Assembly (NCBI RefSeq): GCF_000283155.1
Contig: NW_004454173.1
Coordinates: forward strand, 9,121,920-9,185,919
Length of the DNA stretch: 64,000 nucleotides
Reading direction: 5' to 3'
Origin: Ceratotherium simum simum
Taxonomy: Eukaryota; Chordata; Mammalia; Perissodactyla; Rhinocerotidae
The position numbers and the translations under genes are program-made. How positions within the stretch are numbered: position 1 is the first letter of the stretch; each line of letters opens with the position of its first letter. This document shows, piece after piece, positions 50,901-62,560 of this stretch. The notes beneath the pieces were generated by a model. That model saw nothing but the letters and a program-made list of their open reading frames with translations, was not told where the DNA came from and did not search any database.

Positions 50901-50916
50901 CAACCCCTGGTGGCGA
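50901..50916 (-). promoter_or_regulatory. Weaker CTCF-like site, reverse orientation
   Basis: The minus strand reads GTCGCCACCAGGGGTTG, which keeps CCACCAGGGG but departs from the final GGCGC. It lies about 4 kb downstream of the CpG island and points back toward the site at 15156. Confidence 0.35.
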
Positions 50917-52054
50917 CACAAATCAGGCACCACGTGAGTGAGGGCAGAGAATCACCCAACTCCAGAGCAAATTCTCTTATATTCCCAGTGAGTCAAGTTA
51001 ATGATTAGTTCCATCTTATGTTTTTCTACAACCCTTCTGGGATACCTGGCTAATTGTTTTTGGCATATACCGAAACCTGATGGCAATATCAGAGTGGAAG
51101 ACAATGAGGGTGATATAGCTCAGGTACTTTTCAAAAGACAACTGCCATCCGCATATTAGGGATTAAGAAAACCTCCTCTCTGAGCAACATATAGCTCTCC
51201 CTAGTCATTATTGGTAAGATATTTCTTTGAACCTGTATCTAGCAATGTGATTGCTTTGCCAATTTTCTTTCTGATTTATTCCCACTTTCCAGGGCGAAAG
51301 GTGGAATGAAAGGAAACATCATCCTTCAAAACAAGGAATGCACTTCTGAGGGGCAGTAAATCACAAAGTTTACCCAAAACCTACTGCCATTGTTCTCTAT
51401 TATTAACAGGATCAGACAGCATCTAAGGTAATTAATGATTATGTGGCTGGTCATATCCAATTTAAGGATGTTCTCTTTGTTCAGAGGCATCACCAGTGGA
51501 ACAAGATAGGCTTATTTAATATTCCATGCCTGTGCTTGGGGCTATCCCGAGGAACATGGCATCCAGTACCAGACAATGCTGCTGGTCTCTTGAGAAACGC
51601 TTCTGACTCATTGGCTGTCAGTATCCCTAGAAGTTCCTAAGAAAGTTTTCCAGAAGCTGCAACTTGTTGGTAATTCTGAACTGCCAGGAGAGTCAATCTT
51701 GTGCTTTGGGTGTATGATAAATCTGAAGAAATAGATTGCTCCATTGATTCAGAGCTACACTGGCACTGAGTTCTGCTCCCATAGAGCATATTATCCAGAA
51801 AGGTGCTAGATGAGGAGTTATGAGGGAGGAGAATGATGGAATATTGGTAAACATCACCAAAGCTAAAGGCCCACAGAAGGAGCATCATGACAGCCTTGAA
51901 TGTTGCACCTGTCTACCTTCTGGAATACACTCATGGATATTTCTTGCAACCTGTGCTTGCTTAATACTAAAGAAAGGACAAATGTCCTACGTATAACATA
52001 GTACTGCTTAATAGGATATACATGTATGATTTCAAAAATGAGGTCACTGCAATA

Positions 52055-52290
52055 ATAATATCTAACATGTATTGAGCAGAAAATATTTGGATATGTGACA
52101 GGCACTGAGAAAGTGGTTTTTAAACATCATCTCCTTTAATTTGCATGCAACTCAATGAGTTTGACATTGTTCTCCCCTTTAATCGATGAGAACACTCAGG
52201 CTCTTTGAAGTTAAATACTTTGCCCAAAGTCACTAAATAAACAAATCTTAGAGCTGGGCTTTGAACCGGTGCTGTGGGGCAGCACTAGAA
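52055..52290 (-). mobile_element. MIR SINE, reverse orientation
   Basis: TAATATCTAACATGTATTGA, AGGCACTGAGAAAGTGG, ATCGATGAGAACACTCAGGC and GAGCTGGGCTTTGAACC follow reversed MIR over most of its length. Confidence 0.7.
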
Positions 52291-53934
52291 AGTCAGGCTG
52301 AAGTGTTGTAAGTCATGTAGCAAGATTGCAGGATGTGGCTAATAGTGACAGAGGGGATAGTTCTTTTTAAACAAAAGTGGTCATGGCCCTTAAGCAAGGA
52401 TGTCCAGTAGCTTTGCCACCAGCAAAGCATTATTTAGCTAGGAAGAGACACGTACCTTTTAAGGCTCATGCCAGGCTAACCCCATACAAAGGGACATCAG
52501 TGAGAGACTGGAAGCCAAGGCCCATGTTTTGTCTACAACTCAAGTCAGTTGTTGATTTGAGACTAGAACATACCTTATTCTCCCCATTGATCAAACTCTG
52601 CTGTTGTCTGTGGGTACAGACGCACACATCTTATAGGATGGTTTCAACTCTGTTTTTGCAGTATATTGATTAAAGTGTTGTGGGGAAGCAAATGAAAACC
52701 TTACTAAAATTAAGATATGTTTAACTTATCACGCTTCACCATCTCTCAGGCTATTCATGGTCTTGGACAAAGAATGAATCACTGCGACAGAGTTGTTCTT
52801 TTATTATTGTCTGTTCTCTCAAAGTGTTTGTAAATTAATTTGCTGATGATCTTTCCTTAATGTACTGCCCTTAGGTCATACCAAATGAAATCACTCATAC
52901 AATAATAGGATTTCAGTTGTCTGGAGGCAGAAGCAGAACAATAATGAAGAGCATTTGAGCAGTTGTTTGTAATTACATTTAAAACATTTATTTAAAGAAA
53001 TATGTATAAATTGTACTGCCAGAACTCTAATGACAGGGTTGGTCATTCTGTTCTATGACTTTTAATTTGTTGCTTGTTGAAGTTTTACGCTACAGAGTAC
53101 ATTGAGCCTGCCACAGATATTTTATGTACCCAGAGGTTACAACATTAAAAACAATTTGAATATTCAAGCCAGTATTAGCCATTTTACCTTCAGAGATAAA
53201 TTTAGGTTTAGCCTAATTCAGTTTTATAATTTATATGCTGTTCTCAGAGTTCAGGATACTGAATACAAGACATAAAGTCCTTTAACTTTTTCTGGACTAT
53301 TTCATCAGCTTTACTGGAATAACAGGCTGGGTTGAGTTTCGCTTTTTAGTCGTGGGAGAATGATAGAAACAGATTTACACATGTTTACAGGATCACAACA
53401 GGCAAACTTCTTTGGATAATCAAAGTAACTTTAATTCTCCAAATGGCTATCAGGATGTTTCAAAAACAATTTACATTTCCTTCACCCAAAATGCATGACA
53501 AGCAGCACTAAATCAAGAAATATTTTCTTGGAGCTGTTATAGTACCTGTACTATATTTTCAACTAGACCATTTGAAACATTCTTTTGCAGTCTTTTAACT
53601 CTCTAATTTCAATCTAGTATCTCTGGGAGGCAGGGTGGTGGAAAGAGTCTTAGAGTCAGAGCTAGGAGGCCAGGCTGGGATTTGCTTCTGTGGGGTAGAG
53701 CTGTGCCTGTTGGCACTATTAAGAGCTGGGAGTGGACTGAGTGCTTACTATATGGTAGGTACAGTGTCGGTCACTTTCCATGAATTATTTCAGTGATCTT
53801 ATGAACCAGTATTATTTCTATCCGTACTTTACAAATGAGATTTGCAGAGAGTTTATATAATTTTCTCAAGGTCACACAACTAAGAAGTGGCACAGCTGGA
53901 CCCACTTGCATCTGACTTCAAAACCCAAACTCTT

Positions 53935-54220
53935 GGGCTGCCCCCATGGCTTAGCGGTTAAGTGCACGCACTCTGCTACTGGCGGCCTGGGTTCGGATCC
54001 CAGGCGCGCACCCACGCACCGCTTCGCCGGCCATGCTGAGGCCGCGTCCCACATACAGCAAGTAGAAGGATGTGCAACTATGACATACAACTATCTACTG
54101 GGGCTTTGGGGGGGGGGTAAAGGAGGAGGATTGGCAGTAGATGTTAGCTCAGAGCCGGTCTTCCTCAGCAAAAAGAGGAGGATTAGCACGGATGTTAGCT
54201 CCGGGCTGATCTTCCTCACA

Positions 54221-54253
<33 letters not shown>
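53935..54253 (+). mobile_element. ERE-type SINE, longer variant, with exact target duplication
   Basis: It begins GGGCTGCCCCCATGGCTTAG, carries GGGTTCGGATCCC, the extra internal segment with ACATACAACTATCTACTGGG, a G tract, and ends in a (CAA)n tail. The 15-base target duplication AAAACCCAAACTCTT is exact at 53920-53934 and 54254-54268. It interrupts a MIR-like repeat. The exact duplication and good preservation point to a comparatively young insertion. Confidence 0.95.
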
Positions 54254-55361
54254 AAAACCCAAACTCTTAGCCACCCCCCAGACTGTAAATCGTCAAACTC
54301 CTCTGAGCTACAGTTTCCTCATCTGTAAACTCTGGAGGCAGAACCACGTGATCAATAGATAGTTTCTAGCTCTGAATTTTTTCAGTTCTAATCCAGCCAA
54401 GAAAACAGATGTAGCAACTTATGTTTGCTATATATTTTAGCCTCAAAGTGGCTAAAAGCATCCTCCAAAATTTGATGCCGAAAACATTGCAAATAGCTAA
54501 ACAGCCTGCAAGGAGGTAATTGCCAAACCAATACCAGCTGTGCAAGCTTTTCAGCATTTCAACAAGACATGGGGGTGTTTTTTAAGAGCAATAAACTAAG
54601 TGGCTAAGTGTGTTGCCCGTGGAGCTGACACACAAATCTAGACCCCTGAGAATTTACTGTGTTTTCAGGGTCTGATACATTCTATATCATAGGCTAACTG
54701 CTTGAATATAGCCAGATAGAATCTTTACGAACCTTGGAGACTTTAGTATAACTTTTTGGTCTTCATCTGTTAGAAAAAAATGTTTTCCCCAGATCATCAC
54801 TTGGTTTATGTGACATTTGGTTCTCCAAGCTGCCACCCGCCCTCCCTTGTATCATTCATTAAAAGGTTTTTAATGGGTCATAAATGCTGTAGACATTGCA
54901 TTACTTTGGAAAATAAAATGAGCAGACATTTTAAAAAGATATGTATATATATATGAAAATAGTGTTTTCTTATGGCAAAGTCACCCTTCTCATTTCCAAA
55001 CCTTTGCTACACTATAGTAATTCATTGTACCTTATTTTAAAAAAAAAATCAGTGACCTGTCCAGCTATAATGCTAATAACAGCCATTGATATTTCTTAAT
55101 TGAACTCAGGAATTTATGTTGGAAAGTGACCTCATTCTTTCTTTGCTATTTAGTTAAAAACTCAGGCTGCCTTGTGGCTGATGCTAAAGCATCTAAGCCA
55201 ATGTAGCCAATGTCACAATAGCAATAACAACAACAACACAAATCCATCAAGCCAATTGCTTGGCATTCTGATGAGAAGGCAATCAGTTGATTGGCTGAAT
55301 GTTCTGCTTTTCGATTGGCTGTCGTAGTTCTGCTACCACGCCTGCCTAATGGTGTAACATT

Positions 55362-55548
55362 GGGGCTCTCAAAACGTGGTCCAGGCCTACAGCATCAGCA
55401 TCACCGGCAAATGTGTTAGAACTGTAAACTCTCTGCTCCTGGCCCAGATCTACTGAATTGAAACTCTGGGGGTGGGACCCAGCAATTTGTGTGTTAAGAA
55501 GCTCTCTGGATGGTTCTGATGCTCACCAGCATTTGAGAACCACTGTGC
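55362..55548. mobile_element. MER5A-like hAT DNA transposon remnant
   Basis: GGGGCTCTCAAAACGTGGTC, CATCAGCATCACCGGCAAAT and ATTTGAGAACCACTGTG at the ends match MER5A. It lies in the presumed first intron of the SERTAD4-like gene. Confidence 0.75.
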
Positions 55549-56581
55549 CGTCAACTAAACAATTTAAAAGGAAGTCAGTCACAATAATTAATGTCATCAC
55601 GGGATAAGTCAAAACTTCACCCAACTGTTTGATTAACCTTTAAAATTACACCCAAGAAAATGCAGTTTGCTAAAAAACAGCACCTGAGAACACTGGGTTC
55701 AGTGATGCTTCCTTTGTTTTCAATACGGTCAATTTTGTTCTTTTTTTCTAACCTTTGAAATCTGTGAAAACTCCATACAAGCTGAGTTTTGCTTATTGAA
55801 TTTAGAGATTGTATACATATAGTAGCCACTATGGCCTTTGCTTCAATTGTGAATTATCATTACACATTTGTTTCTTTTTAGGTCAGACACACCAGTAGTT
55901 TTAAGATTATTTCCCTTACAAAACATGCCAACTCTAATTTAAGGATCTCTTGGGTTTATAATCCACAGTGGTGCCAGCAAAAATTTGGAATGCTTTAGGT
56001 GTGATTTTTGTAGCTTCTCTTACTGGTTTAGGAAAACCATCCAGCTACAAAAGGCCACAGAAAGTGTTATACAGATGCCACGGAGTTGAAGGAAAAACTA
56101 GAAGAGGCAGGTTCTTGAGGAGCACATTTTTAATATTTAAGATTTTAAAAATTTAAGACATTAGAGGAAAAACATCAAATGTCTTAACCATAAATTTATT
56201 TAAACAACACGTTAATAAACTACTCACTTTGTGAATCAAATGGTTTCAAACAGCTAGAAATATTTGAGGGTGTGAATTAAGGGTAAAATAGATGATGTTT
56301 AAATGTGAACTTTCATTCTGGTCTGGCCCCCTGAGGTTGAATGAGTCCTGGATGGGACTCAATTTGTGTTCTAAGTTCATTCAGTGCCTTCACTAGGAAG
56401 CTGCTTGTCTTTTGCTTTTAAGGAGGAACTTGCCTCTTTTCTGTGACATGAGCACCACCTAGAGGACACACTCGGAACTCCCTTTAAACCAAACCGTTTC
56501 TTTTCTGCAAATCTGCTTTCAGAGTGCTGTCCATCCTTAAACAAGTCAGAATCCTCCACAGCAATAGGATTTTAAAGGAGA

Positions 56582-56824
56582 GGGGCTGGCCCCGTGGTGT
56601 AGTGATTAAGTTTGGCATGCATCACTTCTGGGGCAGGGGTTCACAGGTTTGGATCCCGGGTGCGGACCTACACCACTGTCAGCTATGCTGTGGGGGTCAC
56701 CCATGTACAAAATAGGGGAAGATGGACAAGGATGTTAGCTCAGGGGGAATCTTCCTCAGCAAAAAGAGGAGGATTGGCAACAGATGTTAGCTCAGGGCTG
56801 ATCTTCCTCACACACACACACACA
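56582..56824 (+). mobile_element. ERE-type SINE, 365 bases upstream of the SERTAD4-like exon
   Basis: GGGGCTGGCCCCGTGGTGTA start, B-box-like GGTTTGGATCCCGG, standard 3' half, and a (CA)n tail at 56809-56823. A target-site duplication was not found. It lies inside the intron that precedes the KRKY-EEED exon. Confidence 0.9.
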
Positions 56825-57189
56825 AATGTAACATTTTCCATTACATTTTGTGAATCGACTTCAAATTTGGGTATGTTTTGATATTAAATGGGACAAAATT
56901 AAATAGACCATTGGCAAGTATTTTATTTCTGAGGGGCTGAATAAGGAAATAAATATAATTCTCCAACATAGAAAAGCTGTTTTGGGTCTAATAGTGGCAT
57001 TTGCCTGCACAGAGACTTTTCAGTCATAAGACAATTACCACTGACGGCTTCACCATGTTGCTTAGTGAATAAAGAGAGAATATTAATTTCTGGGGTCACC
57101 AGTTTCTTTTTACAAGTAGAATTTATATTATAAAATACCCTTTGCTACAATAAAATCTGACTTTTCTCCAATTATTTTATTTTATTTAG

Positions 57190-57305
57190 CTTATCCAACA
57201 AAAGTATTAACATATACGTTAACAACGTCGAAAGTAGCCTACTTTAAGAGAAAATATGCAGAAGAAGAAGATTTACATCAAGATTACCATGGGTATTTTC
57301 CAAAA
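57190..57305 (+). CDS. SERTAD4-like protein, exon with KRKY-EEED motif
   Basis: This 116-base internal exon starts two bases into a codon (CT then TAT CCA) and ends on AAA before GTAAGG. It encodes YPTKVLTYTLTTSKVAYFKR and then KYAEEEDLHQDYHGYFPK. Human SERTAD4 carries, as I recall it, TTSKITYFKRKYVEEEDF just upstream of its SERTA domain, so 14 of 18 positions agree over that stretch. The acceptor (TTTTATTTAG) and donor are both good. The exon is free of stops and frameshifts in exactly the homologous frame, which argues for a functional gene rather than a relic. It lies 145 bases upstream of the next exon. No in-frame ATG occurs upstream before the splice acceptor, so a further 5' coding exon is required. 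Confidence 0.85.
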
Positions 57306-57450
57306 GTAAGGGTTCATTTGTTGTTATTCTTTCATTTTTATGAGTCTTGTCAATAGCATAAAGCTCTGGTTTTCATTTTTCCGAAATGTAGATTTAATGA
57401 TGCGTTAAATGTACATTAAATGATGATTTAATAATGCGTTTGCTTTCCAG

Positions 57451-57825
57451 CACCTGATATTGCCTGAGGACAGGACTTGCATTCTCAAACTTTCTCTGGA
57501 GAAGCTCAGGTTTCTCGAAGACCCAGAAACCTACTTAAGAAGGTCTGTGTTAATTAACAACTTGCTGAGGAAGATACATCTAGAGACGGAGAAAGAGAGC
57601 TATGAATACTTTAAAGAAGCTCCCTGTTATAAGACTGCTTATTCTGATACAAGAAAACGGCTGAAGTTTATGGTACAGGAATGCTGCTCTCAGTCTCTCT
57701 ATTATGAAGAGCTGCATTCATATCATATTGTGCCTTATGCTTCGGAGAATGCCATTTATGGAATGGGCTACACTCGCAGCCATTTGGAGCAAAATTCTCA
57801 GTTGCTTATTTATAAAATGAATTAA
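57451..57825 (+). CDS. SERTAD4-like protein, SERTA-domain exon
   Basis: This terminal coding exon (124 codons plus TAA at 57823-57825) follows a TTTGCTTTCCAG acceptor and continues the previous exon in phase 0 ([11 protein letters not shown]). The SERTA domain is clear: [20 protein letters not shown] followed by [22 protein letters not shown]4 has a near-identical core ([20 protein letters not shown]). SERTA proteins are nuclear transcriptional and cell-cycle co-regulators, typically acting through PHD/bromodomain and E2F partners. The role of this one is not known to me. After the domain, a Cys/Tyr-rich section ([20 protein letters not shown]) resembles the CCFYQEC region of SERTAD4. The protein then stops, so it lacks the long serine-rich tail of SERTAD4 (about 356 residues). 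It is a paralogue, not SERTAD4 itself. Confidence 0.9.
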   Translation, partial: HLILPEDRTCILKLSLEKLRFLEDPETYLRRSVLINNLLRKIHLETEKESYEYFKEAPCYKTAYSDTRKRLKFMVQECCSQSLYYEELHSYHIVPYASENAIYGMGYTRSHLEQNSQLLIYKMN

Positions 57826-58478
57826 AGTAACTGTTAAGTCCATTGATACTTTGTTTCTAAATGCCTGAACTGTTCATAGTGAAGATGTTAACATAAGGCG
57901 CTAATTCCCAGTGCACTTCAGTTCAAAGATGAGATGCACACGGAACTGATTGGAGAGAGTCCTGGTTGTTACTCAGCAGTCCTTGTATCAGCAAGTCAAA
58001 CTGAAAATATGCCCACCCAGTATAAGGCAGCAAACAAGCACTTTAGAAGCAAAGTCTTTTTTTTTTTTTTTTTAAGATAAATCATGTAGGAAAGGACCTA
58101 TATCAAGTTCTTATACAGATTTAAACATTTCAAGCCCCTTATTTCCAAATTCTGCCACTCTTAGTGGAAAGTAACAAAAAGTAACAGATTGAACTGATAA
58201 TGTCATGTCCCTGAAGATTAAGGGTGGAAGGAATTTAATTTTCTGTAAATGACGAAGAGAAGGGAAGGTTGTTGCTGAAATGCTTTGGCTTGTCAAGCAT
58301 TGTGCCAAATAATCGTTTGATGCTGTTCTCCTTTTACTGTTAGCGGCAATTTAAGATGCGGCAAACCCATCACAACTGAGCTGCTGAATGTAACAACCAG
58401 ATGACTCCAAACTGATCCCTTTTACCATTTTTTTTTTTTTTTCGGCTTGATAGACTTTTCTCTTTAAAAGTGAAGTTT

Positions 58479-58484
58479 AATAAA
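58479..58484 (+). terminator. Candidate poly(A) signal of the SERTAD4-like gene
   Basis: AATAAA in AAGTTTAATAAAATAGCC, about 650 bases after the stop codon, with a GT-rich element some 50-60 bases downstream. Other weaker candidates exist further on. Confidence 0.4.
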
Positions 58485-61400
58485 ATAGCCTTGCAGATGG
58501 GCTTATCTCTTAAGTTCCAGGGGTCAGTGACAATTTGTGGTGGGCCTTTAGTTAAGAGTTTAAGTTTTATTTATGATGTCATTGTTATAGGCTGTGAAGC
58601 TCAGGAAAAGGGTAGGCAGGTAAAATTTGTTTTTAATAGACTGATAGTTAAAAAAATCATATCTGCAAAAATTGATGAGAACAACAGAAATTCTACATGA
58701 TGTTATTTCTTCATCAAAGAGTGCATTTAAGGCTGCCTGGATGAAACTTTGCACTGATTTTTGTATAATAGTCGACCATTCGCTATTTGACAAAATGTTT
58801 GAGAATGCTTTTGGTGGTGAAGTTTAGATAAGTTCCTGTATTTTGTGATTTGAAAGATAATTATTTAACAAGTTGGATAGATTCCTGAAATTGTTTGAAA
58901 TGGTTCATGATGTTCTTTGAGGTTTGAGTGAGTTGTCTGGTTTCAATGTCCAGAGTCATGTCCTATGGAGCATATCATTTAAAGAATTGTCATTAACTGA
59001 TGAAACAGATTGGGAAAACTAGGTGCCAAAGAAAATACCAAAGACCCAAAGATGAGTGTTAGAGAGACTATGAAAATGAAGAGAAGAATCGAAAGGAAAG
59101 ATTGCTAAGGACGTAGAAGAACATTGTTAACGGGTTTTGGAACGATTTGCTTGCTAATGTGCTTTCAGAGCACTTTATACGTAATAATGATAATCAAGGA
59201 CACTGCTTTAAATGAAGATACCACAGGCCTTCAGTGATCGTGTATTTCCACAAATTTAAATGTGGTGACTTGTCAACATTGTATCTTCCCTGATGGAACA
59301 CTATCTTGTAACCAAGAAGCCCTTTTCTCTTCAAGAGAATTTTACTTTTGGTTGTGATTCACTACTCGCTCCCTCTAATGAATCATCAGGGTGATTAACG
59401 TGGATGCTTTTGATATAAAGAATATTGGTGCCCTAATTAGCATACATTGTTGAAGACCACATAGATATATAATTGATAAAAGTATCAGGTTTATCTTGAA
59501 TAGCTCAATTAGGATTAGGAAAAAATGCTTTAGAACCAACTGAAAAATTATAATTGAGGCTAATTTTTAAAAGCAATTTAGCACGAATGGTGAGATAACT
59601 TTGAAATATAAATATAAATATTAAAAAATTAATTTAAGAGCAAAATTTGGCACCAAAGTTCAAAAACTTTATTTCACTATTTATAAAATACCTTATTTCT
59701 CAGAATGCTTCTTTTAAAATGTAGATTTCTTAAACAATGGGGATCCTAATTGAACAGACTCCAGATTTGATAGGATAATTATACTATCATATAGTTTGAA
59801 AAATAGAATTAGCTCTCTAATAGTTTTACGTTTTTTGCTGAAAGGAGCATTTGGCTTGGTTTAGGACAGTGTCTATTAAAAAAAGCACACCAGTGCCAGT
59901 AGATGTGACTTACAAAAATGCCACATGTTGAAATTGTTTGAGGATAGAAATGCACATACTTTGGAATAGAACAAAGGGGGAGAGAAAAAAATTACCAGGA
60001 AAATGTGAAATTGTAATATTTATTGTATGTCGGAAATCTTAAACAAAGCATGGGCAATGAACCAGTAACAGATGTAAAGTCTGTTTTATTTGGTGACATG
60101 GTTAATTGAGCTCTGTGATCTATACATTCATATGTAGACAAGGAACTATCTCAGAAACCAGAGGTATTTTTGAATATGTTTTTTTTTAAATATATGTTGA
60201 TTTCAAAACAAGTTATTTAAAAAATATCTTTTAGAGCATTTAATTTCTTTTCCAATAAACAATTCATAGATAAGGAGTTGACTAACGTTATCTTGACTTT
60301 TTAAAAAATAATAATGTGTATGTAAAGGCTGGGTAAACTTGTCTGAGCTAACCAATAAGATTGCTGTCGTTTGACCATGGCAAACAGAGATATAGGGAGA
60401 CCCTAAATAGACCTGCTCTGCTGACCCCATCCCACATGCTCTATTATGAGAGAGGCAAAAGGTAGGAAACCAGTTACAACTTTTTTGAACCTGGACATCC
60501 TTTCTCTGGTGACAGAACCATCCTTGGGGTAAGAAAAATAGGATGGGAAATCTGAGTGCCTTTGGTAATGTGGATCACTCTTGTGGGTGATTTTAAATAC
60601 GTGTTTAGAACATATTTCTAAACACAGCCTAAAGGCCTGGTAACGAAGAAGAAAATAAAATAGAAGAGGAAAAATAAAGAGATGAGGAAGGAAAAAAATC
60701 AGGCAGAGAAATAAGGAACAGGACTAGTAAGTGAAAGAGAAAGTTGTTTCATGTGGTGGGGTTGATTGCTTGGTATACTCAATTTTGCTTCCTTTTGGCT
60801 GCTGTACACCGAACGCCCTGATATCCACAATGCGTTGATCTTTTCTTTCATTCACCAATGGTGCATAGGACTAGTTTCTATTCAGCATATGTATTATCTG
60901 AGATGTGATATGACTGAAATATCCCTGAAATTGAGCTTTCTGGGTAGATAAGAAAGGACAAATAGAAATTAAGTTGGAGGAAAGACTAAATGGTAAGCCT
61001 GTGTTTACGTGGATAAGCTCAAATGCATGATCAGATTTCAGTGCATATCCTAAGATTTAGTAAATACAATGCTAGAGGGCTTGGAAGTAAGTGCAATTCT
61101 CCACCATTTATTGAGCAACTGCTATGAGCCAGGCACTGTGCCAGGGTTGGCAATACAGAGGTGAATGATGCCCAGTCCCTCTGCTCAAGCAGTTCACTGA
61201 TGAAGGAGAAACCCAGAGATGTTTGGTTTTGTTTTAAAAGGTAAAAGCTCTTTATTGGGAGCAGAGCCTGCATTTCTCTTTTCCAAACTGTGGGCTGGTT
61301 ATCTAACATGTCTCCGAAGGCATTTATGGCTAAGAAGATGCACGGGGAGAAGGGAAGGTCTATTGACTCAGATCTTAGAGCAGAAAGAGTGTACGTTCTG

Positions 61401-62394
61401 CTTTGCAGCCTATGTGTACTTGGAAGCATAATAGAAAGCCACTGTTGCAGAAGGGAAGTGTGGCTGTCCTTAGCTCACCCCTGGGGCACGAGAGGTTGTA
61501 GGGGAGGTAGGGAGACAAGCACAAGTACAGAACAATTCCTTCTCCCTGACCTCTCTAGCTTTCATGTTCTTTTACAGGGGAAGTCAGGTTAATATTAACG
61601 TCAAGGAGAACCTTGAAGGAGAAATAGAATTGGGAAATCACAGCCTGAGATTTGCATATAGTGTATTCAAGATTAGAAGGGCAGCTGTCTTTAATTTGCC
61701 TTGTGCTGGTGAACTGCTTAAATGAACCTCGGGATTTCTTAGCACCAGCTGCTGGAGCCATACTCCTATCCCACTGGCTTGCTCTCTGAACCACAGCCCG
61801 CCCTCCAGTCTTTGCAGTCCTCTCTAAGTGGAAGTTGTGGTTCTGATTCTCTATCCTCTCTCCTTCCCCCTAGCATTGTTACTGATTTGCTCAAAAATGC
61901 TTGGAAGAAAGCAACAATTTGCAGAACTGGTTGAACTCCTTTGGGAAAGAGTTTCCAGAGTGTATCAAACTAGAATTCATCACAATTACTTGATACAATT
62001 CTTTTTAAAACTACTATACTTAGTCATTAAATAATTGTCTATTAAGGTAATCTTCACGTTTCTAGAGTTCACTGTAACAGTTATCAATTGTATATGTTTT
62101 GCTAAAGAAAATACCTAGGTTGGAAACAATGGAAGATTGTGTGTAATTAGTTCAAGAAGTTCATGAATATTTATGTAATATATGACATTTTAACTTACAT
62201 TTTCCCATTCTCAAACTTATTACAATACATCAGCAATGTGACACATTTCAGGCTTTTTGTTTCTTTATGAAGTAGATCATGTCTAAAAGTTGTTACAGTC
62301 ATGGTGGAGAATTTTGGACAAAATTTCTGCATTAAAGTAGTTCTGTCTGTCCCCAAGGATTACTCTGTAGTTGGTATAAAGAACATTCCTTTAC

Positions 62395-62560
62395 ATTAGC
62401 ACTTCTCAAATCTTCTAGTGCATATAAGTCACTGGAGATCTTGTTAAGATACAGATTCCTTTCAGTAGGTCTGGGATAGGGCCTGAGGTCTGCATTTCTC
62501 AAGTCTCCTAGGTGACGTGGGCGCTGCTGCTCCACTGACCACACTTTGAGTAGCGAGGCT
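62395..62560. mobile_element. MER5A-like hAT DNA transposon remnant, opposite orientation
   Basis: TTAGCACTTCTCAAATCTTC at one end and CCACACTTTGAGTAGCGAGG at the other match the MER5A ends, with GAGGTCTGCATTTCTCAAG inside. Confidence 0.7.

Larger units (their letters stand above)
47057..57189 (+). other. Probable first intron(s) of the SERTAD4-like gene
   Basis: This interval separates the CpG island from the first recognised SERTAD4-like exon. Repeats include an ERE SINE with a clear duplication (53935-54253), a MER5A-like remnant (55362-55548), a MIR (52055-52290), and a second ERE (56582-56824). One exon-like segment at 48172-48288 is bounded by TCTCAG and CCAG|GTAATC, but it has no useful reading frame and would be 5' UTR at most. 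I could not find the expected exon carrying the start codon and roughly 60 N-terminal residues. Confidence 0.55.

Noticed and set aside
53623..53660. Peptide match YLWEAG suggesting the missing SERTAD4-like N-terminal exon
   Set aside because: Stops lie on both sides and the sequence is the start of a MIR SINE; a chance match.
53980..54005. tRNA-like B-box sequences (GGTTCGGATCC) as tRNA genes
   Set aside because: All occurrences are inside ERE SINEs, which derive from a tRNA; no complete cloverleaf is present.
55968..56156. An exon-like open segment after TAATCCACAG, encoding KPSSYKRPQKVLYRCHGVEG
   Set aside because: No resemblance to SERTAD4 and no convincing donor; could not be tied to any gene.
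56450..56466. CTCF-like match CACCACCTAGAGGACA
   Set aside because: Several core positions differ from consensus, so it was not listed as a feature.
61031..61429. A 132-codon minus-strand open frame
   Set aside because: It includes reversed MIR/L2-like sequence and has no recognisable domain.
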